DNA of 64,000 nucleotides. Origin: Ashinkailepas kermadecensis. Lineage: Eukaryota; Arthropoda; Thecostraca; Neolepadidae. Below are positions 46,695 to 58,512 of the stretch, one piece after another (positions within the stretch are counted from its first letter, which is position 1; every line of letters starts with the position of its first letter). The DNA is taken from assembly GCA_034440615.1 (NCBI GenBank), contig JAOTOM010004839.1, forward strand, positions 195,001 to 259,000, read 5' to 3'. A program made the translations under genes and the position numbers. A model generated the notes under the pieces. It ran no database searches. It saw only the letters and a program-made list of their open reading frames with translations, and was not told the DNA's origin.

Positions 46695-48664
46695 CCATCG
46701 TGTAGAAAATGTGTCCCTTATTCAAGATTGATTTCCCATAGTGTTGCGATGTGATGCGCGTTTGCCTTCATGACGTCGCTTTCAGCATTATTTACGAACC
46801 GTCGCATCGACATTCAGCGCCACTCATCAGATAGATAAAATAATGGAATCTCGTGCTATTCTTAAATCATTTCCCCCTGAATTTCAATGTTTGCAACTTG
46901 TCAATGTATCCTAGGTCAATGACGTATGTGACCTGGCATGATTTACGTTGATCTATTTTGTGTGACAACTTGATCACTAGGGCAGTTTTTGGCGCATAGT
47001 TCGAATTCGTCTGTCTTCTTTATCCAAGTGCATGCCAGCTGGTACGAATATGACGAATTCTGCCCACCCTTTTAGCCAAATAATTTCCAAGTTACAGGAA
47101 TACGACATGAGCCATTTATCCAACGTCAATGACATAGGTGACTTGGCATGGCATTAAAATGATCATTTTTCAGGAAATTAAATACAAACGTAGTGTAAAG
47201 GGCCGAATTTGAATTTGGTGAACCTTCTTACTTCAGTAATGTCCAAACTCAAGGAACAACACCCACATGGAACATCGAATGTGTTTGGTTGTGCTTGGTC
47301 GCACCTCAGGTTTGGCTTTTGTCAATGTCTTGGTCCCCAGAGTTGGCATCTCATCGTTTTATGCCGACTTGTTTTTACTTCATCGCTCGATAATTCTTAG
47401 TTTGGGAGTGATGGTAAAATTGCGCTGATATGTATGCACACTACCTTCTTCCTCACACCCTCTACCCGCGACCTCGACCTTGAATTTTGATTCAAATAGC
47501 ACCGGTGTATTTGAAAGAAGCTAAACTATCTATCTATTTCACATTTCCCCGAAAGCTATATTGTGTAATTGGCTAGAAGTTGACACCCGACAATACAAAC
47601 CAGTAGGTCGCGAGCAGCCCGAACCTTGACCTCTTTGACCTGGAGAGTAAGCTGTAAGAGGTAAACAAGTCATTGATACCTTGCGCAGGTGAAGGTGGGA
47701 CTACGGGTTGGTGAAAACCGTGTTTCTCTAAGTGGTCTAGAGCAGAAGTTAGTGTAGGTGAAGAAGTTCCCCCTCCAGAACTAGGGTCATAGACTACGGC
47801 CGGCAGTTCTAGGGTCCAAACACCTCATCGTTTTATCGTTTATTAGGAGGTATCAAGTATTCTTTCAAACATAGTTTAATTAAGGTCCCTCAGATTGTGT
47901 ATTGCCAACTTCAACATACATTACTTCGACTTAACGTACCACTAGTTTCGTCCAGAACTGAGCATCTACAACCAAATGGTGGGCAATCCTGTTCGTTAGC
48001 TACCACCAATAGGTATCCCTCGCGTATCCATGGTCTATCCATGGCAACTGTCAACGCCTCCTCGAACATTGCCCGGCATGAACATTGAAGTTTGACAAGC
48101 CATTGCAGCGTGACATGTGCTGTATCGTTCATTTACTGATGTCGAGATGGTTGCAATGCAAGCACCTTTCCTTCGTCTTGCTCTCTGTCGTAGCGTGACC
48201 AGGTCGTTAGTGTACGTACTTTGTCCAAGTTCGGAGTTCACGTGGTCTGAAAAGGGCTTGGCACGAACTGAAACGCCCGTCGCCTGATCTCACAATTTGC
48301 TGATGTGACTGACGCCTGGCTCGTTATTGGATGAGGAAAAGATAGCTGTTTGCGATTCAGGACGTGTGACAAACACTCTTCAACTATTTTCCTCATTATG
48401 GCAAAGCATGCAGGTTTTTGGCTGCCGGATTTGTTACTCCTATTTGCGACGGGCAGCAGCAGCAGGGTGTTTAAACTCACAAGCCAGTGAGTATTTACGA
48501 GGTGCGTGGCCAGAGGACGGTGCCACTCCTCCAGCCCTCAGTTGTATTTAAAACCCATAAAACCACAAAAACATAGCCACAGGCAAGGCAGCTCTCCTTG
48601 CTGGTGGGTCGACAGCACCTCTTTCAATCTGTTGGCAACTTCTTTCTAAAATAATCCCGTACGC
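46695..48664. other. Unassigned sequence
   Basis: GGTCA/TGACC-type motifs (for example CCTTGACCTCTTTGACCTGG near 47,620) recur. No gene recognised; open frames are short. Confidence 0.4.
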
Positions 48665-48696
48665 CAGGATCCTGGATCACGGGCTCCAGGATCCTG
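48665..48696. repeat. Perfect hairpin, 12-bp stem, 8-nt loop
   Basis: CAGGATCCTGGA, loop TCACGGGC, TCCAGGATCCTG. Each arm is itself built around the palindrome CAGGATCCTG. Confidence 0.92.
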
Positions 48697-48905
48697 CGCG
48701 CACTCTTCCTCGTTACGGCCGGGCAACGGCACCTACCTGTCAAGTGCAAAACAACAGCCAGTGGTAGCGTGATTTATGAGGGGTTGTTCCTGCTGAGGAT
48801 AAAGCCTGACGCGAAACTTCCCGGTATGCATCACGTTTGAGCATTTCGTGTGCTTTTGTTCAGTTTAATGCATCGTTATTGGTGTGACTGCTGATTGAAT
48901 GTGCT

Positions 48906-48932
48906 GCCATCCGGCCGAAGAGGCCGGATGGC
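48906..48932. repeat. Perfect hairpin, 11-bp stem, 5-nt loop
   Basis: GCCATCCGGCC, loop GAAGA, GGCCGGATGGC. Confidence 0.93.
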
Positions 48933-49020
48933 CAGTGGGCTTCATCAAAATGAGATCGAACGTCGATGAATGTTTCGTGTTCTTTGAGTGCCAGAAGGTG
49001 TGGCTGGGCCTGAGCAGACG

Positions 49021-49055
49021 GCCACATTGTGAGGAAGGAGGACTCACAATGTGGC
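49021..49055. repeat. Perfect hairpin, 13-bp stem, 9-nt loop
   Basis: GCCACATTGTGAG, loop GAAGGAGGA, CTCACAATGTGGC. This is the longest perfect stem found in the window. Confidence 0.94.
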
Positions 49056-49557
49056 AGAGAGTTTGAGATTATCCGCAGTAAGCGCCAGTATATACAATTG
49101 GGGCAGGCGTGCACTCAAAGGGAGGGGCAGAGGGGCCATGTCTCCCAGAAATTGTTTGGTCGGAGCTTTTATGAGAGAGGCCTCAAACCATGTTCATAAG
49201 GTCATTGGAGCATCGAGGTATTCCAGTGGAAGGCCGCAACAGGCATACACGATTAAAGTTAGAGCAGAATGGGGCAAGGATGGTGCTCCTCATTGGAGGA
49301 CTTTTATTGGTGCCTCTTATCTTATTCGGGGCTTTGCTAAGGCAACTGAGTTAGCATTGGTCCTATCTTTAAGTTTTGAATCTGATCCATGGACGTTGAC
49401 TGAAAAGATTTGCACGACAGGACCTAGCCCCTCTCCTAGTAATTCTGGGAAGCACCACTTATGGACTGGGGTTCCAGCGGACATGTATAAACGGAAGTTT
49501 CTTCTCAGGTCGCGGACACAGGCAGGCCACGAGGGATGTGTATCCCAGGATTATTGA
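49051..49557 (+). CDS. Unrecognised open frame of 168 codons
   Basis: It is open from a GTG at 49,051; the first in-frame ATG is at about 49,138. It ends with TGA at 49,555. No signal peptide, membrane segment or motif is recognisable. Segments such as YTIKVRAEWGKDGAPHWRTF look protein-like but match nothing I know. At this length a chance frame is quite possible in a 64-kb window, so I keep it only as a candidate. Confidence 0.15.
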   Translation: MAESLRLSAVSASIYNWGRRALKGRGRGAMSPRNCLVGAFMREASNHVHKVIGASRYSSGRPQQAYTIKVRAEWGKDGAPHWRTFIGASYLIRGFAKATELALVLSLSFESDPWTLTEKICTTGPSPSPSNSGKHHLWTGVPADMYKRKFLLRSRTQAGHEGCVSQDY

Positions 49558-50820
49558 ATAGTTATCATCAAATGTGTAGCGTTGCGTGAAAAAATCAACC
49601 GCACATCCCCTTGCCTTCACACACATCCCCTTAGACGCAACATCTTGGGGTCGAGGATCCCTCCCTGACATGTCATCGGGGACCTGGAATTCCGCATTCA
49701 ACTCCAGACGGAAAACCGCATCTGGAATATTGCAAATAATTTAACAAGTCCCAAATCTACGAAACCCTCCAAGATTGATTGCAAGTGCACCGGTCTTTGT
49801 TGGCCACCCAACAAGCTGCAGTCGGAGCTGGTTAGGTTTGGGTGGCCTTTTTTACCTTGGTCATGAACAGTCAAGATATGGGCGTTTTCTCACTGGTAAG
49901 GATTGCATTTAGTCGCTCGGCGTGAAGCTGAGTTTTATGTTAGTCTGGGACAATGCTAATTACGCTATAGGGTTCCTAACATGGGAACGATTAATATCAG
50001 TGGCTTGAGCTCGATATCACGAAGGAGCTGCAGCAACTCTTTGATGTTCACCGGATTTGGGCCATCAAATTTGGCTCGGCAACAAGCCCGATGACTCCAG
50101 GGACTCACTGGCCAATATATTGAAGTGGTTTTGGCAGAATGGAATTAAGTACGAAGAGCTGATAACTTGGCTGTTCTGACGTACCTTTCCGTCTGCTGTC
50201 ATTAACTGATCTGTGGGTGTGAATTCCATCTGATCTCCTACGATGTACGTGTTAAAATTTCAAAAGAAAAATCGGGTCTGAATAATGTATAATTGTCTCC
50301 CAGTATCACAGCCATATTCTTAACTAAATTAACAGTTGCGGCGGAATTGTAGCATACAGTCCCATATCTGGCTCAGGGAGAACTTTCCCTCGCCTTGGTT
50401 CACAGATGGTGAGTGCAGCCTAATTTAAATGGCCTCTCTAATTACACGTCTGCTTCAGGAGGATTTCCATAGGATCACAATTTATGGTCGGAAATCGTGA
50501 GATGTCATGGAAGGCAACGCTTCCGCAAATGTGGATTTTGCATAAATTAGATCAGAAACTAACGATGGAGTCTTATAGGGTACACAAATTGCTTCAGCAA
50601 AAAAAATTAGGAAGTGAACGAACTTCTAAGACTGTCATTCTGTTCTGCAGTGCAGTTTGCACGTTTTCCTATTGAAGCCCGAAGTGCATATAGTAGCTGG
50701 GGCAGAAATGACCATGAACGCTGCCACATGTTAATGCGGACACTAAAAAGTCGACACTTAAGGATCTTGTCAAATTCTGGTAAATCGTGATATCAGACGA
50801 CAACAAAGCCAATGAGCACT
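49558..50820. other. Unassigned sequence
   Basis: There is a direct repeat CACATCCCCTTG/CACATCCCCTTA near 49,603-49,632. No gene recognised. Confidence 0.4.
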
Positions 50821-51300
50821 TCCTCCCCGATAGCCAAGTTAGATAGAGCGCCGGCCTGCATTGGTCTTCCCTGTCCGGCAACCTCCTTGATAGCCAAGTT
50901 AGATAGAGCGCCGGCCTGCATGGGTCCTCCCTGTCCGGCAATCTCCCCGATAGCCAAGTTAGATAGAGCGCCGGCCTGCATTGGTCTTCCCTGTCCGGCA
51001 ACCTCCCCGATAGCCAAGTTAGATAGAGCGCCGGCCTGCATTGGTCTTCCCTGTCCGGCAATCTCCCCGATAGCCAAGTTAGATAGAGCGCCGGCCTGCA
51101 TTGGTCCTCCCTGTCCGGCAATCTCCCCGATAGCCAAGTTAGATAGAGCGCCGGCCTGCATTGGTCTTCCCTGTCCCGCAACCTCCCTGATAGCCAAGTT
51201 AGATAGAGCGCCGGCCTGCATTGGTCCTCCCTGTCCGGCAACCTCCCCGATAGCCAAGTTAGATAGAGCACCGGCCTGTATTGGTCTTCCCTGTCCGGCA
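50821..51300. repeat. Minisatellite, exactly 60-bp unit, 8 copies
   Basis: The unit contains CCGATAGCCAAGTTAGATAG, AGCGCCGGCCTGCATTGGTC and TTCCCTGTCCGGCAA. The eight copies differ at only a few positions with no length change. Since 60 is a multiple of three, 20-residue repeats are open on both strands (IAKLDRAPACIGLPCPATSP on plus). There are no clear gene boundaries. Confidence 0.97.
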
Positions 51301-51913
51301 AGACGGGGTTGGAATCGCTTCACGCGCTCGCGTAATCATTGTCTGAGCAGCTCCCGGCTGGGAGGGTCAGCTGTCGAATGACAAGATAAGGTCAAGAACG
51401 CGGCACCGAGTCGATGCATTGACTATCAGATACAAATTTTATACTGTTGAACTGGAATTCCCAGATTGGATGGTGAGGTCAGGATTCACGCGACACTCTC
51501 TAGCATAAAATGCTGATGCATAAAGCCACTCCAGGAAGCATTTGGAGTAAGTTGAGATAAACATTAACATGGACAGAAGTAAAAAGCTACCATGTATTAA
51601 ATCGAGAAAAGCCCGCACTATGTATAAGCAGACATTGTCACAGAAGCAATATATCGGGATTTTAGTAGCATAACTGATGAAAATGTTAATTTTCTGTGAT
51701 ATGTTTTTCGTTTAAAATAAATAACCATTGTATGATTAAATGGATGGCATGTATTTGTTAGCACTGCCTCTTCCTTTCTAGATATGTTATGTTGGTTGCA
51801 TGCCCTTCCTCCAGTTAGGTCACTTGCGCTTCAAGAATGTGTTGCTGTTATCCTTTCTGTCTGGGTAATGGGTGAACTGGCCTGCCGCCGACATTCATCA
51901 ATTTATCTGGGTT
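51301..51913. other. Unassigned sequence
   Basis: AT-rich sequence with no recognised feature. Confidence 0.4.
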
Positions 51914-52070
51914 GAGCGGTCTCCTCGGCAGCTAAGCCCACCCCAGTGGCACACATCAAGCAGCTTGCATGGTTGGTTGTATGGTCATGGTCTCCAGGAT
52001 GAGCGGTCTCCTCGGCAGCCAAGCTCGCCTCAGTGGCACACATCAAGCAGGATGTGTGGCTGTTTGTACT
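51914..52070. repeat. Two direct copies, 87-bp unit
   Basis: GAGCGGTCTCCTCGGCAGC, CAGTGGCACACATCAAGCAG and a GGTTGT/GGCTGT phrase recur 87 bp apart (51,914 and 52,001). Confidence 0.88.
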
Positions 52071-52466
52071 CTCGTTGCCATTCTCACTTAATACCTGAAG
52101 TTCAGAGAAGATACATACAACATAGGCAGAAGACAACTTTATCGTCTGCTTTATGCAACTCCCGAACACTTTAGAGAGGGATGGTATGGCTGGTTTTGCA
52201 TGTTCCGAAGGCAAGCATGAAACTGAGCCGCTGTAGAAGGCAAGGAAGATGATTTTGTGACGGGATAATGCTGATGGATAACTGCGAAAATTCAACTGCA
52301 TGTGAGATCCGAGGGATTTAGGCATTGCATGAAGCATCCAGTTTCAGCCATAGCTCCGAAGGTAGCGCGGCCCAGGCGGCGGATAGCAGATGTCAGAGAC
52401 TCGGGCCGCACGCCCGGCGCATAAGGGAAGAGGTGAAACCGGAACGTTGTGAAATCATGTATAATG

Positions 52467-52473
52467 CATATAT

Positions 52474-52533
<60 letters not shown>
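52467..52533. repeat. (TA)n microsatellite
   Basis: A long AT/TA tract with a few interruptions at its left end. Confidence 0.97.
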
Positions 52534-52538
<5 letters not shown>

Positions 52539-54219
52539 ACATACAGCTCATTCGTCCTAGAAACAGACATGCATTGGTGGAAGCAACCAGCTGAAAAAGT
52601 AGATTCACGAATAAATGTAGGGCCTTCGAGCGGTCTCACATAAACTAGCAGAGAGACAAAACAGAGACAAAACAGACGTCCAATGTCCAGTTCATTGATC
52701 TCACGTAACTCCACATGTATAATGTTACATTCCAGAAAATCTGATAACGTGGGGGCGCGTATCTCCTGCACGCTTCGGTGGAGGCACACGTGTGTACAGC
52801 AGACGTCTCAATAATTGGCCGGCCATTGCACAGGCGACAAGCCATTCGTTAGCACGGCGTGAACCGATGCCTTGCCATTGCTCAGCATGACCTGTTTCTG
52901 CCAGAGGTCCCGGCCCGTTCGCTTCGACAGATAATTATTCTGTCTGTCCCTGCGCTGAGCGCGATATTCCATCACCGTCCAGTTTCTCGCCGCCGCTGTC
53001 AGAGTCACGTCCGGCTCAGCCCCCAGCGGTCAGAGCATTTCCTCAGAGCCGTCATGTCTAGTTCACCTCTTCAAGGTCAACATCTCGGGTGTTATGGCCC
53101 GACCTAGCTCTCAGAAGTCAGAACATCTCCAGAGCCGCCACAATTTGACTCAACTCTGAGAAGTCAGAGCATTTCAGCGTCGCCGTTGTCTTCTGCGCCC
53201 TGGGGCGGTGTAGCCGACACACTGTGGGTTTGGTTACGGCTACTTGTGCAGCCTATATCTAGTAGGCGGCTCTAGTGCCCACTGATAGGCCGCTCATCAA
53301 TGGAATCTTGGAATATCCTACTGGAACGGCTGTGCCAGTTAGGGAACCAATTTTTCCCTTACATTGTTTACCAATGTTTGGGTGATTGCGTGACGACCCA
53401 CTGCAGCATGTATCCAATTGCACTTCATTTGTGAACTATTTGCACGCGAATTTTTTAGGGACGCGTGTGCCCACCGACTCAATGGGAATGGCACATCCTC
53501 CTTTGATTCTGCTCCCTCTCACGAAATGCGCACGTCTGCCCTGGGACGACACTTCTCTCCTGCCGGATACGGATGCGTGCCGGCGAGCACGTGTTTTATG
53601 CCAGGTGGCGCTCGTCTCTGCAGCGCCGCTGCAGTCTGCAGCACCGCTGCAGTCGGAAGCGTCGGCGCACGCACGCGCCGGGCGGCAGCAGGATATGGTA
53701 GCGCTGGCGACCCCAGTTGGCAGCGGGCCGGCGCGCCGGGCGCTGTGCGTGGCACTGTAGTCGGCCGGCGCCGAGCCGCAGTGCTGCGCTGGCGTGTCTG
53801 GTGCTGCTGGTGGCGCGCAGTGCCGAGATCGCGACCGTGAGTGGTGAGGTGCCGAGCGGGATATTGGTGGGCGTGCACGGTCAGTGCACAGAACGCTGAT
53901 CACTGAGGGTGGACGGAGCTGCAGGTGAGTGGTCCGACAGTGCGGACTGCCCGTGCTGGGTGTCAGATCCAAGTGGGATTTCCGGTGTGAGATAGTCATG
54001 AGAAGGGTGGGAATGAAAGCACTTCTACAGATATTTTTTCTCCGGAAACGTTTTTGCAATCCGGGTTCATACTGGATAGGCTGGGCTCCATATGACTCCG
54101 ATACACATGTGGGAACACAGATATCAATAAAAACAAACACGGAACGACACCCACAAAAGCCCTGGTTATTCGACTTACGGATGCCACTCAAACTCAGTGG
54201 CGTCGCCACGAAATTCTTC
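52534..54219. other. Unassigned, GC-rich in 53.5-53.95 kb
   Basis: Degenerate AAGTCAGA-CAT-type repeats occur near 53,020-53,180. In 53,620-53,660 two copies of a CTGCAGC-CCGCTGCAG near-palindrome lie in tandem. A hydrophobic stretch (ALACLVLLVARS) followed by ACCGTGAGT near 53,830 looks like a signal-peptide exon with a splice donor, but no in-frame ATG precedes it. Confidence 0.35.
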
Positions 54220-55249
54220 TAGTGGGGACAAGGATCAAGGGGGGCCTCCTGCTCCACTCCAAAAGGGGCTTCCATGGTCTTAGGGCCTCCTATTGTTTTT
54301 TTAGTCTCATGTTCTATGGATTGAAGGGTTGGCATGAATGAGTACTTAACTTTCATACCAAGAACCGCACTAACCATTTGTCGAATCTTTATCTCCAATC
54401 AGGATCAATATATTCCTAGCAACTTTTGCATTCTTGTACATGATGCATATGTACAAGATGTACATATGATCCTACATGTGATAAATGGATGCTCACGGAA
54501 TCGTTTGACCACGTACCAAAAGGATGGACACAGTGACGATGCGCCTCAGCTGAGCGATTTCACAGTTTACACCTTGTCGCGACATAAGACCATGCTGAGA
54601 GAGACAGCGTACAAGGACGTACACAAACTATGGCACACAAATAAAATGTATGCATTATAAATAATAAACCTTGCCACGAAAGCTTTGAACATCTTGCCCT
54701 GAACTATCCAGCCACCTCAAACTGGTACCTGCCCTAGTTTGTTCTACCTGTGTAGTGAAAAAGCATGAACCTTGATTTTGTGATAAATTTAACCGACGTA
54801 TCAGAACTGGAGTCGTCCGACAATTATCTAGTACAACAGTTGTCAGAACAATGCCCTCAGCACTTTGGATGATATTAAGCCAGAATAGCAGTGTCCGCCA
54901 TGGTTTATACTTGGTATTGCCCGTGATTAACACCATTGAATACAATTCAATAGAGCGCAATACAGTGGGTAGCACAATGTGATGCACATCACGATATGAA
55001 TAGCATGCGATGCATGCCTGAAAATGATTGCAAAAGTATTAGACCCAAATTCACCTCTGTTTCCCCCAATAATTTCAACTTTTAACAGGGGAGCCGTATG
55101 GATTATGCCCCCCCTCCAATCCATTTTCGTTCGTCATTTGCATCTGTGTATTGTGCTCCTGAATAATTTTTCAGAAATCAACATCCCTGATGGATTCTCC
55201 TTGCCCATATTTGGGGTTTCCCTTTCTATGCTGGTGGTTGCCGGCATTG
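54220..55249. other. Edge of the GGGGCCTCC array and unassigned sequence
   Basis: 54,230-54,300 has two or three GGGGCCTCC/GGGCCTCC phrases. It is preceded by AGTGGCGTCGCCACG at 54,193, a palindromic terminus-like motif. The rest, to 55,249, is AT-rich with a hairpin at 54,432. Confidence 0.45.
54432..54458. repeat. Perfect hairpin, 10-bp stem, 7-nt loop
   Basis: TCTTGTACAT, loop GATGCAT, ATGTACAAGA. Confidence 0.88.
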
Positions 55250-55750
55250 GGTGACTCTTCTTGCGTCCTGGAGCATCCTATCACAAATTAGGTGCCTCTT
55301 CTCACGCTTTGGTGATTCCTGTGTTTGGAGCCTCTTTTCCTCACTTAGTAGTGTGATCTTTTATCCAGGTGGACTATTCTTCTTCCCTTCGGGGTTTCCT
55401 TTTCCAACTTAGGGGCATCATGTCATGGCTCTGGCTCTGGATCTTGATCCTCGTCAAACCTGGATGGCTCCTTATCCGACTTGGCGGCATCTTTTTCATC
55501 TTGGGGCCTCCTCTCCTGTCTTAGGGGGCTTCGTCTCATTTCCTGGATAATTCTCACCGGTTTTGGATGTCTCCTCTCTTCGTGCATCCTACCTTCCTCT
55601 TGATTCCATGGTCCTCCTCTCCCGTCTTGAGGGCCTCCTTTTACATCCCGGGGCCCCTTTACCATGGCCTGGGGCTTCTTCTCATTCTTCCTTTCATTCT
55701 ACCTTTCTCCAGGGCAGGGCTTCATCTAAGGAATTTTCACTAGGTGGGAT
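55250..55750. repeat. Quasi-periodic array R, left part
   Basis: Phrases such as GGGGCCTCCTCTCCTGTCTT recur at roughly 25-35 bp with heavy divergence. The same family continues at 58,515-59,790 beyond repeat Q copy 2. Confidence 0.75.
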
Positions 55751-55854
55751 TTCTTGCTCATACCTAATCAGTATAATATGGCATATGGCATAACTGGCGG
55801 ATCTAGCCCACATGTTTGTGGAGGCCAACTTTCGGCGCGGACCCAGCCCCCCCC

Positions 55855-58512
55855 CCCATTAGCGTAACTAGGGTTTGCTTCATGGAAGGGGGCAAACGAA
55901 TTTGGAGGGTGCTCAACCTACCATTATTTTTAGTTTAAGGGGCACTGAATTTCGACCACAATTTTTTCTCAAAATGGCCTATTTCATTTAATAAAAAAAA
56001 ATGATTAGTGACCAACTTAATTGTCCTGTGGAGGGGGCACAATCTATCACCATCGTTTCTGAGTCAGCGGATTTCAACCCTAACTCCCCCACCTTGTTCG
56101 ATGGTTTTTCTATTGGTATCCCTTGATAAGTCACCTCAGGCTGCTGAAGTCACACCTGTGCAAATCACTTTAAAATGCAAAATCTTCTAATTTCAAACAT
56201 TTCAGTTCGTAACGCCCCGTCGCAACCACGCCAACGTACGCCCGGCTTGCGCATTCGGCGTATGTTCCACACTTCGTGCGAGTCTACGGTTTCTGCTAGG
56301 CCTCCTACGATTTGCTAATTGCTACATGATAGTCTTGCGCTATATTTTACGCGATGGAATCCTTCGCATGGGGGTTCGCTGGGAAAATTCAATAAATTCA
56401 GTTCTCTTTACATTTTCCGGTCGTTAAGAAATCCGGATACCTGAGTTTTGATGCACTTCATATCTTTGGTTAAGTACCTATGCTCCCAGATTGGCTACCA
56501 AACCGAGGCCCTGGCTCGGTGTTCTTTTCTTGGATCTGTTGCGTTGTTCTTCGGCTACGGATGTGGTTTAAGGCTCCAGCCAATTTTTGTTAAGGGCCCG
56601 GCACATTTTTAAGACCCCGGCTTTTGTTAGGGTTTCGTTGTTTGTTTGTTTATTAAGCACCGATGAATTTTGTTAGGTACCGGCGCGTTTTCTAACACCC
56701 GATGTGCTTGTTTAGTGCCCGGCCTTTTTTTAGGTCCACGTCGCTTTTTGCGAGCCCAGCCTGTTTTTTAAGCCCTTATGCGGCCTCATGGCCCCGGTGT
56801 GCTTTCAGGGCCGCGGGTATTTTTTTTAGCTCCTGGTGTGTTTATTTAGGGATGCAACGCATGTTTGAAGGCCCTGCGAGAGTCCTGCTTTTTGTGATAC
56901 TGGGTGCGCTTTGAGGGTTCGGTGCGTTTTCGGCCTCCCGTTGTGCTCTTAGGGTCCCGCTGTGTTTATTTTAGGCCCCTGACGCACATTTGTGGGACCC
57001 CAGCACGACTTTGGAGGTTCTGGAGCGAATGTTTGGGCCCAGGTGCATGGTTCTGGGGACCCGACGCCAGTGTTCTGCGCTCGACGCGATTTTTGAGGAC
57101 CTTGGACTACCGGCGCCATATGTTGTCCCGCCGCGATCTTTAAAGCTCCAGTGCATTTGTCGTGGCCATAAACGATTTTTTAAGGTATCTGGTGCTATGT
57201 TTGTGGATCCAGAACGATTTTCCTTGCTCAGACATTTTTGTTTGGAATCACTCCTTATTTTGGAGGGCTCCGGCTTGATCTTTGTCGGGTCCCGATGCGA
57301 CTTTTAGAGCCACGCTGTGCTTATTTGAACCCTGGACTCAAACTTTGGGAGCCCCGACGGGAGTTTTTATACCACGACACAATTTTTGAGACTACCGACG
57401 GGAATTTTGAGTCCCGAATGCGATATTTAGGAGGACCGTCTGGAGATTACGGGGCGCGTTGTAATTAGCTGGGACCCCGCAACGTGATTTAGGCGGGCCC
57501 CGGTGCAAATTTTGCGTTTTTTTTGGTCCAGTGTGATTTTTTGGGGCCCTGGCGTCATTTGTTTGAATCCCTAGTGCGAGGTTTACGTTCTTACATTTAC
57601 GTACGTTCTTGGGGGCCCAATACGTTTTGGGGACTTTTGACGCGATTGTTGGGGCCACAGAGTGATTTGTAATGTCCGGATTGTTTTTAGTTGCCCCGGC
57701 TTCATTTGTTTGGGGTTCCGATGAGACTTGTGGACCCCGGTGCGACCTGTGGAGCCTCTTGTGTGATTTTCGGGGGCCCAGGCGCGAACTTTTGAGGCAC
57801 CCAACGAAATATCCCGGGGCCCGACCTGTCTTTTTGGTGTTCCAGTGCGATTTTCAACGACACCGACACGACGCTTTTTCCTCAGCGTGATTTTCAGGTG
57901 CACAGGCGTGCACTTTTGAGGCCACCAGCGCGAATTTTAAGAGCCCCATCCCGACTTTTCCGGACCCCAGCGTGATTTCCAGGGGCCCGGTCAGTCTTTT
58001 TGGCCTCCCAGCGTCATTTTCAAGGGCCCCGGCGAGACTTATTGGGCCCCAGCGTGATTTCCAGGGGCCACGGTCCAACCTTTTGGTGCCCACAGCGTGG
58101 TTTCAAGGGTTCCCGGCCCGACCTTTTGGCGTCCACAGCGTGACTTTCAGTGGCCCTGGCACGACATTTCGGGCCTCAACGAGATTTTCACGGGCCCGGC
58201 CAGACATTTTCGGATCTGAGCGCTATTTCGGGGCGCCAGCCAGACCGTTTGGGGCCCCCAGCGTGATTTTCAGGGGCCCCTGTGCTACTTTTTGGCGGCC
58301 CCTATCACACATTCTGGAGCACAAGGTGTCATTCCGAGAGGTTACTGAACGATTTGTGTGGGCCCCCAATGTGATTTTCAGGGGCCTCATTGCGATTTTG
58401 GACACCCGACGACATGTAGAGGGACACGACTTCCTGATGTCCTCAATGTGCTTTTCAGGTGCCCCGATGTGAATTTTTCGGGTCCCAGCGGGATTTTTAA
58501 GGGGTCATTTTA
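55855..58512 (+). repeat. Quasi-periodic repeat Q, copy 2
   Basis: This is the second copy of the repeat at 37,770-40,395, in the same orientation. It begins with a CAAACGAATTTGGAGGGTGC phrase, has an AT-rich front part with its own short duplication near 56,030, and then about 2 kb of 20/40-bp phrases (AGCGTGATTTCCAGGGGCC, CTTTTTGGCCTCC and so on). Spacing of AGCGTGATTTC-type anchors near 57,969-58,137 is about 40 bp. No coding interpretation is convincing. Confidence 0.8.

Noticed and set aside
45792..46754. Open frame of 320 codons over the 35-bp array
   Set aside because: All three frames are open across the array for the same reason, and array indels do not respect any one frame.
53717..53840. 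First exon encoding a signal peptide (ALACLVLLVARS) with a GTGAGT donor
   Set aside because: No in-frame ATG precedes it, the nearby ATG is in another frame, and GC-rich sequence readily yields Ala/Leu runs.
57972..58472. Open frame of 166 codons with FRGP-like repeats in repeat Q
   Set aside because: It follows the 20/40-bp phrases of Q, and other frames on both strands look equally open.
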